Assembly (NCBI RefSeq): GCF_004005495.1
Contig: NZ_RZYA01000012.1
Coordinates: 124,001 to 188,000, forward strand
Direction: 5' to 3'
Length of the DNA stretch: 64,000 nucleotides
Source of the DNA: Streptomyces antnestii
GTDB taxonomy: Bacteria; Actinomycetota; Actinomycetes; Streptomycetales; Streptomycetaceae
Notes under the pieces: model-generated
The model's database searches: none
What the model saw: the letters and a program-made list of their open reading frames with translations, nothing else
What the model was told of the DNA's origin: nothing
Shown here: one piece after another, positions 52,413 to 61,630 of the stretch
How the letters are laid out: every line of letters starts with the position of its first letter
Numbering within the stretch: position 1 is the first letter of the stretch
Translations under genes and position numbers: made by a program

Positions 52413-53134
52413 GTCCGGTCGAGCACGTCGGCCAGGTCGCCCGACGCCCCCGCGAGCAGACTGTGCACGCCCAGCAGGCCCGCCCGCTCCAGGAGCCGCT
52501 TCTCGTTGGTGACCCACTCGCCGCGCGCGGCGAGGACGGCGTGCGCGGCCGACATCGCGGCCACGGAGACCGCCCCGTACACCTCGGTCCTGCCGCCCCG
52601 GGGCGCGTTGTTGGCCTTCGCGTAGTGCAGCGCGCCGGAGGCCCGGCCCCACCACATCTCGGGGGCCGCCTCGCGCAGGGCGTCGGGATAGCGGCCGGGG
52701 CGGGGCAGCGTGCCGCGCAGCACCTGGTTGACGGCGAGCTCGGCGACGACGAGGTAGGTCGGGATACCGGCCAGGTGGAACATCAGCGGCTCCCAGTGGA
52801 CGCGGCCCCGCTCGGCCTCGGCCAGCTCCCGTTCCACGACGTCGAGATCCCGGTAGTGCACGTCGGCGCGCCGCCCGTCGACGGTCAGCCAGGCCCCGCC
52901 GTTGAACACCCCGCCGCCCCACCCGCCGATCTCGGAGACCTCGCCCTCCCAGCCGACGCCGCGCAGGTCACCGGGCTCGAAGGTGCCCCGGCCCCGGTAG
53001 TAGACCGCGAAGTCCCAGTCGCTGTGGGGCCGTTGGGTGCCCTGGGCCCGCGACCCGCCGAGTGCGACGGCCCGCACCCCGGGAAGCCCGGCGAGCCGCT
53101 CGGCGACATGGTCGAGGAAGACGTCATCGGTCAT
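52367..53134 (-). CDS. Nucleotidyltransferase-domain protein
   Basis: A 255-residue protein with a DNA polymerase beta-like nucleotidyltransferase core: AVALGGSRAQGTQRPHSDWD then FAVYYR (GGSRAQG and DxD). A C-terminal helical region resembles the substrate domain of aminoglycoside/DUF4037-like enzymes. ATG 53134 has GGAG 9 bases upstream; an in-frame ATG at 53155 is possible. Substrate unknown. Converges on the RNA ligase-like gene with a 46-base overlap. Confidence 0.83.
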   Translation of the reverse strand: MTDDVFLDHVAERLAGLPGVRAVALGGSRAQGTQRPHSDWDFAVYYRGRGTFEPGDLRGVGWEGEVSEIGGWGGGVFNGGAWLTVDGRRADVHYRDLDVVERELAEAERGRVHWEPLMFHLAGIPTYLVVAELAVNQVLRGTLPRPGRYPDALREAAPEMWWGRASGALHYAKANNAPRGGRTEVYGAVSVAAMSAAHAVLAARGEWVTNEKRLLERAGLLGVHSLLAGASGDLADVLDRTQVLLENAVDSARGA

Positions 53135-53256
53135 GGCTTCGCTCTCCACAGACATGGACCCACGCTACCGACGGCAGGGCGGGGCGGGCGACTTGAAAGA
53201 ATCGCTCCCGTATCTGTACGAGGGCGTTCCGCGCCCGCCCCCGGACAAGGAGTTCT

Positions 53257-53670
53257 GTGTCCTCCTGGACAGCGATCGGCGCTGCGCGCACCCGCCCCTG
53301 CACCCTCGTGGTGTGCCGGGGCTGCTGTTGCGGCAACAAAGCGAAGTACCCCGGCTACGACCACGCGTGGCAGCTGGAGCGGCTGCAGGCCGCGGCCGCC
53401 TCGTCCGGCGGGCGGGTCGCGGTGCGGGTGACCGACTGTCTGGGCCCGTGCGACCAGGCGAACGTCATGGTCGTGCAGCCGTCGGGCGAGGGCCGGCGGC
53501 GCGGCGGGCGCGCGATGTGGGTGGGCTGGTCCATGGGGGACGACGCGACGCACGAGATCCTGCACTGGGCCGAGGCGGGCGGCCCCGGCATCGCCCCGGC
53601 CCCGGCCGCCCTCGAGCTCCAGTTCATCGAGACCCCGGGCGAGCGGACCCGGCGCCGCACGCGCCGCTAG
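53257..53670 (+). CDS. [2Fe-2S] thioredoxin-like ferredoxin domain protein
   Basis: A 137-residue protein. TLVVCRGCCCGNK and VTDCLGPCDQANVMVVQP give the four Cys of the thioredoxin-like [2Fe-2S] ferredoxin fold. Length suggests a stand-alone electron carrier; no partner is adjacent. GTG 53257 has AAGGAG 6 bases upstream. Confidence 0.82.
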   Translation: MSSWTAIGAARTRPCTLVVCRGCCCGNKAKYPGYDHAWQLERLQAAAASSGGRVAVRVTDCLGPCDQANVMVVQPSGEGRRRGGRAMWVGWSMGDDATHEILHWAEAGGPGIAPAPAALELQFIETPGERTRRRTRR

Positions 53671-53756
53671 CGTCGTGCCCGTGCGTGGCCGGCGTCAGCG
53701 CTTCGCCGTAGCGGTCGGTCGCCGCGGCCGGGGCCACGCGGGCGCGTTCGGCGGAC

Positions 53757-53762
53757 TAAGGT
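53757..53762 (+). promoter_or_regulatory. -10 box of the S4-domain gene
   Basis: TAAGGT ends 6 bases before ATG 53769 and no ribosome site intervenes, so the transcript is probably leaderless. No convincing -35. Confidence 0.45.
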
Positions 53763-53768
53763 CGTTAT

Positions 53769-54284
<516 letters not shown>

Positions 54285-54387
54285 CCCCGCACACGGCCCA
54301 CACGGCGAAGCCGGCCCCGCACACGGCCCGCACGGCGAAGCCAGCCCCGCACACGGCCCTCCCGGCATGAGCTGACGCCGCACGGCA

Positions 54388-54420
54388 TGAGCTGACCCCG
54401 CGCGTGGCGGGGCCAGCTCA
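54388..54420. terminator. Bidirectional terminator between the S4 and DoxX genes
   Basis: TGAGCTGACCCCGC (54388-54401) pairs with GCGGGGCCAGCTCA (54407-54420) with one mismatch and a 5-base loop, between convergent genes. Repeats of GCACACGGCC and GCGAAGCC words precede it (54290-54360). Confidence 0.7.
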
Positions 54421-54469
54421 TACCGTGCGGGGCCAGCTCTGCTCGTCGGCCGGGTGGCCGCCTCCGTGG

Positions 54470-54928
54470 TCAGCCCCTGCGCGTGACCAGGCGGACCAGG
54501 TCCGCGTTCCTGTCGCGGCGCGTCCACGCCAGCAGGGCGAGCGGGACGATCAGGATGAGCGGCGTCGCCGCGTTCTCCCCGTCGAAGGACGTCATCTGGA
54601 CGACGAACGCGCCGACCATCAGGGCGCCCAGCGCCACGGGCGCGATCCCGGAGAGCACGGGCACCAACAGGGCTATGCCTCCCGCCAGTTCGAGTGCGCC
54701 GATGATGTACATCGCCGCGCTCCCCCAGCCGATGGTGTCGAACGCCTCGACCGCCGAGGGGTGCGCGATCAGCTTGGGCGTGGCGCTCGCGACGCCGAAG
54801 AACAGCGCGAGCAGCACCGTGAGCGTGCGGAGCGCGACGCGGCCGGCACGCGCCCGGCCGGCTGCTGCCGGGGCCCGGGTGGCGGACGCGGACGCTGCGG
54901 CGGAGACGGGGGCGGTGGTCTCGGACAT
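54470..54928 (-). CDS. DoxX-family membrane protein
   Basis: A 152-residue protein with four helices after a 28-residue Ala-rich N-terminus. ALRTLTVLLALFFGVASATP, MYIIGALELAGGIALLVPVL and APVALGALMVGAFVVQMTSF fit DoxX. Function in actinobacteria is unclear; some members form redox complexes with sulfurtransferases or catalases. ATG 54928 follows GAGGAG. Confidence 0.85.
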   Translation of the reverse strand: MSETTAPVSAAASASATRAPAAAGRARAGRVALRTLTVLLALFFGVASATPKLIAHPSAVEAFDTIGWGSAAMYIIGALELAGGIALLVPVLSGIAPVALGALMVGAFVVQMTSFDGENAATPLILIVPLALLAWTRRDRNADLVRLVTRRG

Positions 54929-55015
54929 GTCGTGCTCCTCGATGAATGAACGCTGTTCGGCTGTCACAGAGATAGACGGCCGCACCCCGCACAACTCATC
55001 GGTCCGCCGGGAAAC

Positions 55016-55708
55016 TCACGCGGGAACGGCCCGCACCCACACCTGGTCGTCCGTCAGATACCGGTCGACCTTCAACCCGGCTTCGGCGAGCGCCTCTTCG
55101 AACTGCTCCTGGGTGAGCGGTCTGGCCAGGAACGTGTGCGTCCAGGCCGCGTCGGGGAACTCGTACTCCACACGGACCGAGTTCACCCCGTCGCCCACGG
55201 GCTCGGCTGACACGATCCGCACCGTCAGCCCGATGCCCGGGTCGACGCGCTCGCGCGGCAGGTCCGTGTGATAGTCCGGGCCCTCCCGCTGGATCAGTAC
55301 GCAGCCGCCGCCCGCGACATGGCGCCGGCACGTGTCGAGCAGCCCCTGGCGTACCGCCACGTCGCCCGCGTGCACGAGGAACGACGCGAGCAGCACCACG
55401 TCGAACGTGCCGCCCGCGTCCAGCGACTCGACGGGCGAGCAGATGGTGCGCGCCCCGCGCACCCGTGCCAGCATCTCCGCGGACTCGTCCACCGCCGTGA
55501 CCGTGAAGCCGCGCTCGACGAGGGGATGCGTCATCCGCCCGACGCCGCAGCCCAGCTCCAGCACGCTCGCGCCCGCGGGCACCGCGGCCGCGATGATGTC
55601 CGGCTCGTCTCCCACGGGCAGGCGCGCGTACAGCTCGACCGCGCAGCCGTCCGGAGTGATGGCGCCGGGACCCGTCCCTCCGTATCCCTCTCGCATCTCA
55701 AGGCTCAT
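55016..55708 (-). CDS. SAM-dependent methyltransferase, class I
   Basis: A 230-residue methyltransferase. VLELGCGVGRMTHPLVERGF is motif I, VTAVDESAEMLARV motif II, and FDVVLLASFLVHAGD motif IV. A C-terminal cap ends at QVWVRAVPA. Its ATG overlaps the stop of the acyltransferase gene by 4 bases (ATGA), so the two are probably coupled and could modify a common molecule. Substrate unknown. Confidence 0.86.
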   Translation of the reverse strand: MSLEMREGYGGTGPGAITPDGCAVELYARLPVGDEPDIIAAAVPAGASVLELGCGVGRMTHPLVERGFTVTAVDESAEMLARVRGARTICSPVESLDAGGTFDVVLLASFLVHAGDVAVRQGLLDTCRRHVAGGGCVLIQREGPDYHTDLPRERVDPGIGLTVRIVSAEPVGDGVNSVRVEYEFPDAAWTHTFLARPLTQEQFEEALAEAGLKVDRYLTDDQVWVRAVPA

Positions 55709-56709
55709 GCCCCGTCAACGAGCGGTCCCCCGGCGGGCGTTCCCGACCACGACAGCGGGAACCAGCCATGCCCTCCGTACCAGTGCCCGCCCGCGCGCAG
55801 GTGATCCCCGACCGCCCGTTCGACGCTCGTGCGGCGCGGCAGTGTCTCCACCGGGAGGTCCGGGTCACCGAAGACGAAGCCGACCGGCACCCGGTCGTCC
55901 GGCTCGCGGTTCTCCCAGGCCGTACGGAAGCGCTCCTGGAACCGTACGAGGTTGGAGTCCGGGCGCAGGTACCGCCTCAACTGGGCGTCGAGGAGCCAGG
56001 AGTGGCACACGGCGATCTCGTAGCGCTCCGCCGGATAGTGCCGGGCGAAGAACTCCTCGGCCAACAGCAGCGACCGGTCGCACGCCTCCGGCGAGAGCGG
56101 GCCCCTGAAGTCGGGGATGTGGAGGCTGAGGCACGGATCGCCCGTCTTCAGGGGCACACCCGCGGCGGCGATCCCCTCGCCGGAACGCCCGCCGAGCGCG
56201 GCCCGCTGGTACTGGAGCCGGCCGAGCTGGTAGAGCTCCCCGTGGAAGTGCAGGCCGAGCCAGGAGACCGCGTGGATGCCGCAACTCCCGTAGCGCCTGC
56301 GGTGGACGGCCATGTGGCGGCCGAGGTCGGCGAGGGTGCGCCGCGAGACGTCCTCCGGTACGCCGAGACCGCGGTGGTACGCGCGCGTGTAGGGCAGCGC
56401 CGCCACGTAGACGTACACGGAGAAGCAGCGGCCGAGCAGGTCCGCGCCGTCGGGCGGGGCCGGGAACCGGGGGCTGCCGCCCACCGTGCCCATGTCCCGC
56501 ACCACGGCCCCGACGCACCGCTCCAGGAGCGCCAGCGTCCCGGGGTCGTCGGTCACACGGGGGCGCAGCGCGACGAGTTCGTTGACGTCCTCGTGGGCGA
56601 CCCCCAGGTCGAGCAGGACGTCGGGCAGGTCGGCCGCGTCCGGGACGGCGGCCTCCACCCGCTCCTGTCCCTCCACCGCCTGGGCCCATTCCCTGAGCAG
56701 TTCTCCCAC
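55705..56709 (-). CDS. DUF5596-type acyltransferase-like protein
   Basis: A 334-residue protein resembling the actinobacterial acyltransferase (DUF5596/DUF5597) group. AYHRGLGVPEDVSRRTLADL, GSCGIHAVSWLGLHFHGELY and CLSLHIPDFRGPLSPEACDR are distinctive blocks, ending in VGDHLRAGGHWYGGHGWFPL. No nucleotide or metal motif is recognised. GTG 56709 has GGGAGG upstream. Coupled to the methyltransferase gene. Function unknown; small-molecule tailoring is a guess. Confidence 0.72.
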   Translation of the reverse strand: MGELLREWAQAVEGQERVEAAVPDAADLPDVLLDLGVAHEDVNELVALRPRVTDDPGTLALLERCVGAVVRDMGTVGGSPRFPAPPDGADLLGRCFSVYVYVAALPYTRAYHRGLGVPEDVSRRTLADLGRHMAVHRRRYGSCGIHAVSWLGLHFHGELYQLGRLQYQRAALGGRSGEGIAAAGVPLKTGDPCLSLHIPDFRGPLSPEACDRSLLLAEEFFARHYPAERYEIAVCHSWLLDAQLRRYLRPDSNLVRFQERFRTAWENREPDDRVPVGFVFGDPDLPVETLPRRTSVERAVGDHLRAGGHWYGGHGWFPLSWSGTPAGGPLVDGA

Positions 56710-56874
56710 GTGCCCTCCCCGTCCACCGGCCGAAAACCACCGCCCGGAAACCACGGCCCAGAAGCCATGGCTCAGAAGCCACGGTCACTCTGCCAAGGAA
56801 CGGCCCGGCGCGCGACCGCCCCGCGGCACCCGACACCGCGGCGCGCGAAGAGGCACCCTGGAAGGGGTGCCCCT

Positions 56875-56925
56875 GCACGGGCCCGCACGGACCGCACGGC
56901 CCACACGGCCCGCACGGGCCTCTTC
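56875..56925. repeat. CACGG-rich repeats before the small membrane protein gene
   Basis: Repeated words CGGCCCACACGG, CGCACGG and GCACGGGCC run through 56875-56925 in the divergent spacer. Degenerate and short. Confidence 0.5.
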
Positions 56926-56944
56926 ACGGGCGGAGGTGGTGACG

Positions 56945-57208
56945 ATGCGTACGGGCAGTGAACCGCTGACCGCGCGCAGTGCCCTGCGCGCTCGCCTCTG
57001 GCTCAGCATCTGGGGTCTGGCCTGGGCGATCTTCGGCACGGTGGCGTTCATCCTCACGGACCGCCCGTGGTGGGCGCTCGCGTGCGGGGTCCTGTGGGTG
57101 ATCGTCACCGTCGACCTCTTCATGATCACCCGCCACATCCGTCAGGGCCCGCACTACCAGCCGGGCCCCGACGTGCCGCCATACGACCCCCCGGACCACC
57201 GAAGGTAG
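56945..57208 (+). CDS. Small membrane protein, DUF6343-like
   Basis: An 87-residue protein with two helices: LWLSIWGLAWAIFGTVAFIL and WWALACGVLWVIVTVDLFMI, followed by a short Pro/His tail (QPGPDVPPYDPPDHRR). Matches a common small streptomycete membrane family. ATG 56945 has GGAGGT 7 bases upstream. Function unknown. Confidence 0.72.
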   Translation: MRTGSEPLTARSALRARLWLSIWGLAWAIFGTVAFILTDRPWWALACGVLWVIVTVDLFMITRHIRQGPHYQPGPDVPPYDPPDHRR

Positions 57209-57237
57209 ACGGGTGGACGGGTGGACGGCCATGGTCC

Positions 57238-57606
57238 TTACGGCGCCGCGTCGAAACCCGCCGCCGCCACGTAGTCCGGCTGCGGGTCGAGCGCCGCGGC
57301 GAGGCGGAAGTGGCGCCTCGCCTGGTCGGGCCGCGCGGCACGCTGATAGGTGCGGGCCAGCGCGAAGTGCGCGAACGCATTGTCCGGCTCGCGCTCCAGG
57401 ACGATGGTGAACTCGAGTTCGGCCGCGCGCAGTTGGGCGGCGGCGAAGAAGGCCCGGGCGCGCAGCAGGCGGGCCGCCGTGCTCTCGGGATGGGCCGCGA
57501 TGAGCGGGTCGAGCAGTTTCACCGCGCCTCGCGGATCGCGCGCGGCGAGCAGCTGCTCGGCGGCGCGGAAGGCGATGACGTGCGTCTCCGGGGTGGAGTG
57601 GGGCAC
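57238..57606 (-). CDS. TPR-like protein
   Basis: A 122-residue helical-repeat protein. AAEQLLAARDPRGAVKLLDP, RARAFFAAAQLRAAELEFTI and ARTYQRAARPDQARRHFRLA are tetratricopeptide-type helices. No catalytic motif, so a scaffold. GTG 57606 has GGAGGGAG upstream. Confidence 0.78.
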   Translation of the reverse strand: MPHSTPETHVIAFRAAEQLLAARDPRGAVKLLDPLIAAHPESTAARLLRARAFFAAAQLRAAELEFTIVLEREPDNAFAHFALARTYQRAARPDQARRHFRLAAALDPQPDYVAAAGFDAAP

Positions 57607-57708
57607 AGCGGTCTCCCTCCTTCGTCGTCCACGTTCAACAGCGTGGACCGTCGGCCCTATTCCTCCCCCGTCAGGCCCTGACGTACGTATGTCCGACCTC
57701 CCGGGCAC

Positions 57709-58092
57709 TCATGCCCAGGTCAGCGCGAGGATCACGCCGAGCACGATCAGCGCCGCGCCCGCGGCCACGAACACCCAGTCGAGGCCGCTGCGCTCGGCAC
57801 CGATGAGCACGGTCTCGCGCGGGTCGTCGACGTTGTACGCGATCCCGACCAGGCCGCCCGCCGGGAGCGGCAGTCGCCGGGTGGGCGGTGCGGGGGAAGG
57901 GACCTCGACGACGCGGCCGTCGTGCGTCTCGAACTGCAGCAGGGGCCGCTCGGAACCCGGCTGCGGGGACTTGACCAGGGCCTGGACGACGCGCCCTGCC
58001 TCACTTGTCCGGCGGGTCCGCCGCAGCCCGTACGCCCCGGCGAGGAACGCCACCAGGCCGCCGAGGGACGTGAACGCCGCCAGTACGACCAC
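57709..58092 (-). CDS. DUF3592 membrane protein
   Basis: A 127-residue protein with a helix at each end (LAAFTSLGGLVAFLAGAYGL and WVFVAAGAALIVLGVILALT) around a soluble beta segment (LLQFETHDGRVVEVPSPAPP), the DUF3592 plan. GTG 58092, 12 bases after the coaE stop, so probably cotranscribed with coaE. Function unknown. Confidence 0.83.
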   Translation of the reverse strand: MVVLAAFTSLGGLVAFLAGAYGLRRTRRTSEAGRVVQALVKSPQPGSERPLLQFETHDGRVVEVPSPAPPTRRLPLPAGGLVGIAYNVDDPRETVLIGAERSGLDWVFVAAGAALIVLGVILALTWA

Positions 58093-58104
58093 GCCCGTCC
58101 CCGC

Positions 58105-58707
58105 CTAGGCCGCCGCCGCCCGCCGTGCGAGGTCCGCCCAGACGGCGTCGACCCGCCGGCGCAGCTCGTCGAGCGGAACGTCGTTGTCGATCACGATGTC
58201 GGCGATCTCCAGGCGCTTCTCGCGGGTGGCCTGGGCGGCCATGCGGGCGCGCGCGTCCTCCTCGCTCATGCCGCGCAGCCGCACGAGGCGGTCCAGCTGG
58301 GTCTCGGGGCTCGCGTCGACGACGACCACGAGGTCGTACAGCGGCGCCAGGCCGTTCTCGGCGAGGAGCGGTACGTCGTGCACGACGACGGACTCGTCGG
58401 TGGCGGCGGCTTCCAGTTCGGCGGAGCGGGCCCCGACGAGCGGGTGCACGATCGAGTTGAGGACGGCGAGCCGGTCCGCGTCGGCGAACACGATCGCGCC
58501 GAGCGCGGGCCGGTCGAGGGACCCGTCGGGGGCGAGCACGCCGGGCCCGAACGCCTCGACGACCGCCGCGAGTCCGGGAGTCCCGGGCTCGACGACCTCC
58601 CGCGCTATCCGGTCCGCGTCGATCAGTACGGCCCCGTGCTCCACGAGCAGCCGGGACACCTCGCTCTTGCCGGCGCCGATTCCGCCGGTCAGGCCCACCT
58701 TCAGCAT
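58105..58707 (-). CDS. coaE: Dephospho-CoA kinase
   Basis: A 200-residue kinase for the last step of coenzyme A synthesis. P-loop LTGGIGAGKSEVSRLL at 6-21, DADRIAREVVEPGTPGLAAV, and the DVPLLAENGL segment with substrate residues are present. Length is normal; the C-terminal GrpB-like fusion seen in some actinobacteria is absent. Confidence 0.95.
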   Translation of the reverse strand: MLKVGLTGGIGAGKSEVSRLLVEHGAVLIDADRIAREVVEPGTPGLAAVVEAFGPGVLAPDGSLDRPALGAIVFADADRLAVLNSIVHPLVGARSAELEAAATDESVVVHDVPLLAENGLAPLYDLVVVVDASPETQLDRLVRLRGMSEEDARARMAAQATREKRLEIADIVIDNDVPLDELRRRVDAVWADLARRAAAA

Positions 58708-58791
58708 GCGGGCAGCTTAGGCGAGGGCCCCCTGGCTGACCACAGCCCCTATGCGCCTACGCGCCTATGCGTCCATACGTCTATGCGTCGC

Positions 58792-59730
58792 CTATACGTC
58801 GCCCTCGCGCTCGGCGAGGAACTTCTCGAACTCCAGGCCGATCTCGTCGGCGGACGGGATGTCGGCGGGCTCCGCCAGCATGTTGCCCCGGCTCTCGGCG
58901 CCCGCCGCCGCGTCGTACTGGTGCTCAAGACCCTGGACGAGCGAGACGAGCTCCTCGTCGCCCTCCTGGATCTGCCGGTCGATCTCGGTCTGCGTGCGGT
59001 ACGCCTCCGTGCGCAGCCCGTGCGCCACGGACGGCAGCACCAGACCGGTCGCCGCCGTGATGGCCTCCAGGACGGTGAGCGCGGCGTCGGGGTACGGCGA
59101 GCGGGCGATGTAGTGCGGTACGTGCGCGGCGACGCCGAGGACGTCGTGCCCTGCCTCCATGAGGCGGTACTCGACGAGGGACTCCGCGCTGCCGGGGACC
59201 TGCGCCTCGTCGAAGGGGCTGCGGTGGCCGGGGACCAGCTCGGTCCTGTTGCCGTGCGGGGTGAGGCCGACGGGGCGCGTGTGCGGGACACCCATGGGGA
59301 TCCCGTGGAAGTTGACCGCGAGGCGGACGCCGAGCCGCTCGACGATCTCCTTCACGGCGGCGGCGAAGCGCTCCCACTCGACGTCCGGCTCGGGGCCGGA
59401 GAGCAGCAGGAAGGGCGCGCCGGTGGCGTCCTGGACGAGCCGCACCTCCAGGGCGGGCACGTCGTAGTCCGTCCAGCGGTCGCGCCGGAAGGTGAGCAGC
59501 GGGCGGCGGGCCCGGTAGTCGACCAGCCGGTCGTGGTCGAACCGCGCCACGACCTGGTGGGGCAGCGAGTCGAGGACCCGGTCGACGATCTGGTCACCGG
59601 TCTCACCCGCGTCGATGTACCCGTCGAAGTGGTAGAGCATGACCAGTCCGGCCGACTCCTGGGCGAGCGCCATGTCCACCACGGCCAGGCCCTTCGGCTC
59701 CCATGCGTACAAACCCTGCGGATCAAGCAC
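58792..59730 (-). CDS. PAC2-family protein
   Basis: A 312-residue protein of the PAC2 (proteasome assembly chaperone) family found in proteasome-bearing actinobacteria. LVMLYHFDGYIDAGETGDQI opens the domain and GVLGVAAHVPHYIARSPYPD (near DVLGVAAHVPHY) sits in its second half. The last 40 residues are acidic. GTG 59730 has GGAGCGG upstream. Precise role unproven. Confidence 0.85.
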   Translation of the reverse strand: MLDPQGLYAWEPKGLAVVDMALAQESAGLVMLYHFDGYIDAGETGDQIVDRVLDSLPHQVVARFDHDRLVDYRARRPLLTFRRDRWTDYDVPALEVRLVQDATGAPFLLLSGPEPDVEWERFAAAVKEIVERLGVRLAVNFHGIPMGVPHTRPVGLTPHGNRTELVPGHRSPFDEAQVPGSAESLVEYRLMEAGHDVLGVAAHVPHYIARSPYPDAALTVLEAITAATGLVLPSVAHGLRTEAYRTQTEIDRQIQEGDEELVSLVQGLEHQYDAAAGAESRGNMLAEPADIPSADEIGLEFEKFLAEREGDV

Positions 59731-59840
59731 TGTGACCGCTCCTCGCCTCTCCCCGTGTCTCTCTTGCAGAAGAACGTGCGGTGGGGCGCGGGCATTCCCT
59801 CCCGCGCCCCTTCACAGCGGGCTCTTGGCCGCCGTTCGCC

Positions 59841-61451
59841 TCAGGCGGACAGCACGCGCGCGTGGAGCTTGGTGACGGCCCGCCGCGCGGAGGTGAACGC
59901 TCCGTGCTGCCAGGCGTCGGTGTAACTGAGCCAGTCCCCCGCGAAGTAGACGCGCCCCGTGGGCTCGTTGAGGGGCTTGTAGCGGGGGTCGTCGGGGCCG
60001 CCGGGCGTGTCGTGCCAGGCGGCTTCCAGGTGCGGGGTCTGGCGCCAGTGGTGCGAGAAGGAGGAGGCGAGTTCGGTGCGGTACTTGTCGCCGTAGATCT
60101 TCACCCCGGCGGCCACGGCCCGCTTCTCCCGCTCACCCGGTGTGAGCTTCGCGTACGCGTCGGCGTCCGTGTCGTAGTTGTAGTAGCCGACGAGTACACC
60201 GCGCTCGCCGTGAAAGCCGTAGGACGGGTGCCAGATGTGCGTGACATCGAGGTCGGTCTCGGTGATGCCGCCGTAGATCTTGTGGTCGAGCTCCCACCAG
60301 CGGGACCGGTACTCCAGGCCGATCTTGCCCGCGGACTGCGGGGTGATGGCCTCCAGGGCGGACTGCACACCGGATCCGAGGTTGTGCGGGATCCTGGCGA
60401 GCATGTTGGGCGGCAGCGCGCCGACGCAGTAGTCGGCCTCGACGGCCCGGGTCCTGCCGCCCTGCGTGTACGTGACAGTGACCCCGCCGGCCGTCTGCGT
60501 GATCCTGCTGACGACAGCGCCCGTACGCACCTTGTGCGCGCCGATCGCCCGTGTCAGGGCCTTGGGTATCTGGTCCATTCCGCCGACGGGCTGGAACATC
60601 AGCATGGCCTGGTCGAAGCCGAACTCGAAGGAGAAGTACCGTCCGACGCCGCTGGCGAACACGTCCGACGCGGACGGCACGTCGCCGAGCAGTACGCCGG
60701 GCGTCCCGGTGGCGGCCGGAACCGTGGTGTAGCCGCGGCGCTCCCCGCCCTTGTACGTGAGTTTGTCGCCGAGGTCCCCGAAGTCCTTGAGGAACTCCAT
60801 GAGGCGGTCCTGGTCGGACGCGGTGAGTTCCTTGTCGAGGGCGCCCTTGTCCGTGGCCTTGGCCAGCAACTCCGCCACGTAGCCGTACACATCGGCTTTG
60901 GCGGTGCGGTAGCGCACGGGCGCGGTCATGCCGGCGGACTCATTGTAGAGGTACGCGTCGGCGTTCGTGTTCGTGAACACCTCGACGGGTACGCCGAGTT
61001 CGCGGCAGTAGTCGAGCGTGACCATCCACTGCGGCAGCCGCGCGGGCCCGGCGTTGAGGTACTGCCCCTGGGAGAAGCGCGCGGTCTGCCGGTTGCCGTA
61101 CAGGTCGACGGTGCTGTCGCCGCCGCGCACGGTGAAGTTGCGGCCGCCGGTGCGGTCCCTGGCCTCCAGGACCGTACAGTCGTAGCCCGCCTTGCCCAGT
61201 TCGTACGCCGTCGCGAGTCCGGCGATGCCGCCGCCCACGACGACGACCTTGGCGGCGCCGCGTCCGGTGAGCGTGAAGTCGCCCGACTTCGGTGCGCTGT
61301 AGGCCTGTTCGCGGGATGCCGCCTGTGCGGTGGGGGCGAGACCGAGGGCGCCCATGGTGGCGAACATCGCTCCCGCACCGCCTGTCACACCGACGTGGCG
61401 CAGGAAGGCCCGGCGACTCGTGCCCGTCTCCGGTCGCTGCTGTACTGCCAT
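59841..61451 (-). CDS. TAT-exported flavin monoamine oxidase
   Basis: A 536-residue oxidase. SRRAFLRHVGVTGG is a twin-arginine signal, cleavage near AQA. VVVVGGGIAGLATAYELGKA then GYDCTVLEARDRTGGR binds FAD, and the C-terminal RVYFAGDWLSYTDAWQHGAF is the closing FAD motif. This matches L-amino-acid or tryptophan-monooxygenase-like oxidases; substrate unproven. ATG 61451 has GGGGAG 8 bases upstream. Confidence 0.89.
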   Translation of the reverse strand: MAVQQRPETGTSRRAFLRHVGVTGGAGAMFATMGALGLAPTAQAASREQAYSAPKSGDFTLTGRGAAKVVVVGGGIAGLATAYELGKAGYDCTVLEARDRTGGRNFTVRGGDSTVDLYGNRQTARFSQGQYLNAGPARLPQWMVTLDYCRELGVPVEVFTNTNADAYLYNESAGMTAPVRYRTAKADVYGYVAELLAKATDKGALDKELTASDQDRLMEFLKDFGDLGDKLTYKGGERRGYTTVPAATGTPGVLLGDVPSASDVFASGVGRYFSFEFGFDQAMLMFQPVGGMDQIPKALTRAIGAHKVRTGAVVSRITQTAGGVTVTYTQGGRTRAVEADYCVGALPPNMLARIPHNLGSGVQSALEAITPQSAGKIGLEYRSRWWELDHKIYGGITETDLDVTHIWHPSYGFHGERGVLVGYYNYDTDADAYAKLTPGEREKRAVAAGVKIYGDKYRTELASSFSHHWRQTPHLEAAWHDTPGGPDDPRYKPLNEPTGRVYFAGDWLSYTDAWQHGAFTSARRAVTKLHARVLSA

Positions 61452-61561
61452 GCTGACGGCTCCCCTCACGATCTTGGATGATCCGGGGATCCTGGCAACG
61501 GCCTGTTACGGCACGAGAGTTACTCGTGTATCCACCACGTTTCTCTCCGCGCACACAAAAG

Positions 61562-61597
61562 GAAGCGGGCCCGCACCAAAAGGTGCGGGCCCGCTTC
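61562..61597 (-). terminator. Terminator after rpsA
   Basis: A perfect 16-base-pair stem (61562-61577 with 61582-61597), AAAA loop, followed on the minus strand by CTTTTGTG. It lies 34 bases past the rpsA stop. Confidence 0.92.
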
Positions 61598-61630
61598 AAC
61601 TACGACTCACCGAACCCCGAAGGGATCAGG

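Noticed and set aside
53135..53155. Seven-codon N-terminal extension of the nucleotidyltransferase from ATG 53155.
   Set aside because: Possible, but the ribosome site GGAG is better placed for ATG 53134.
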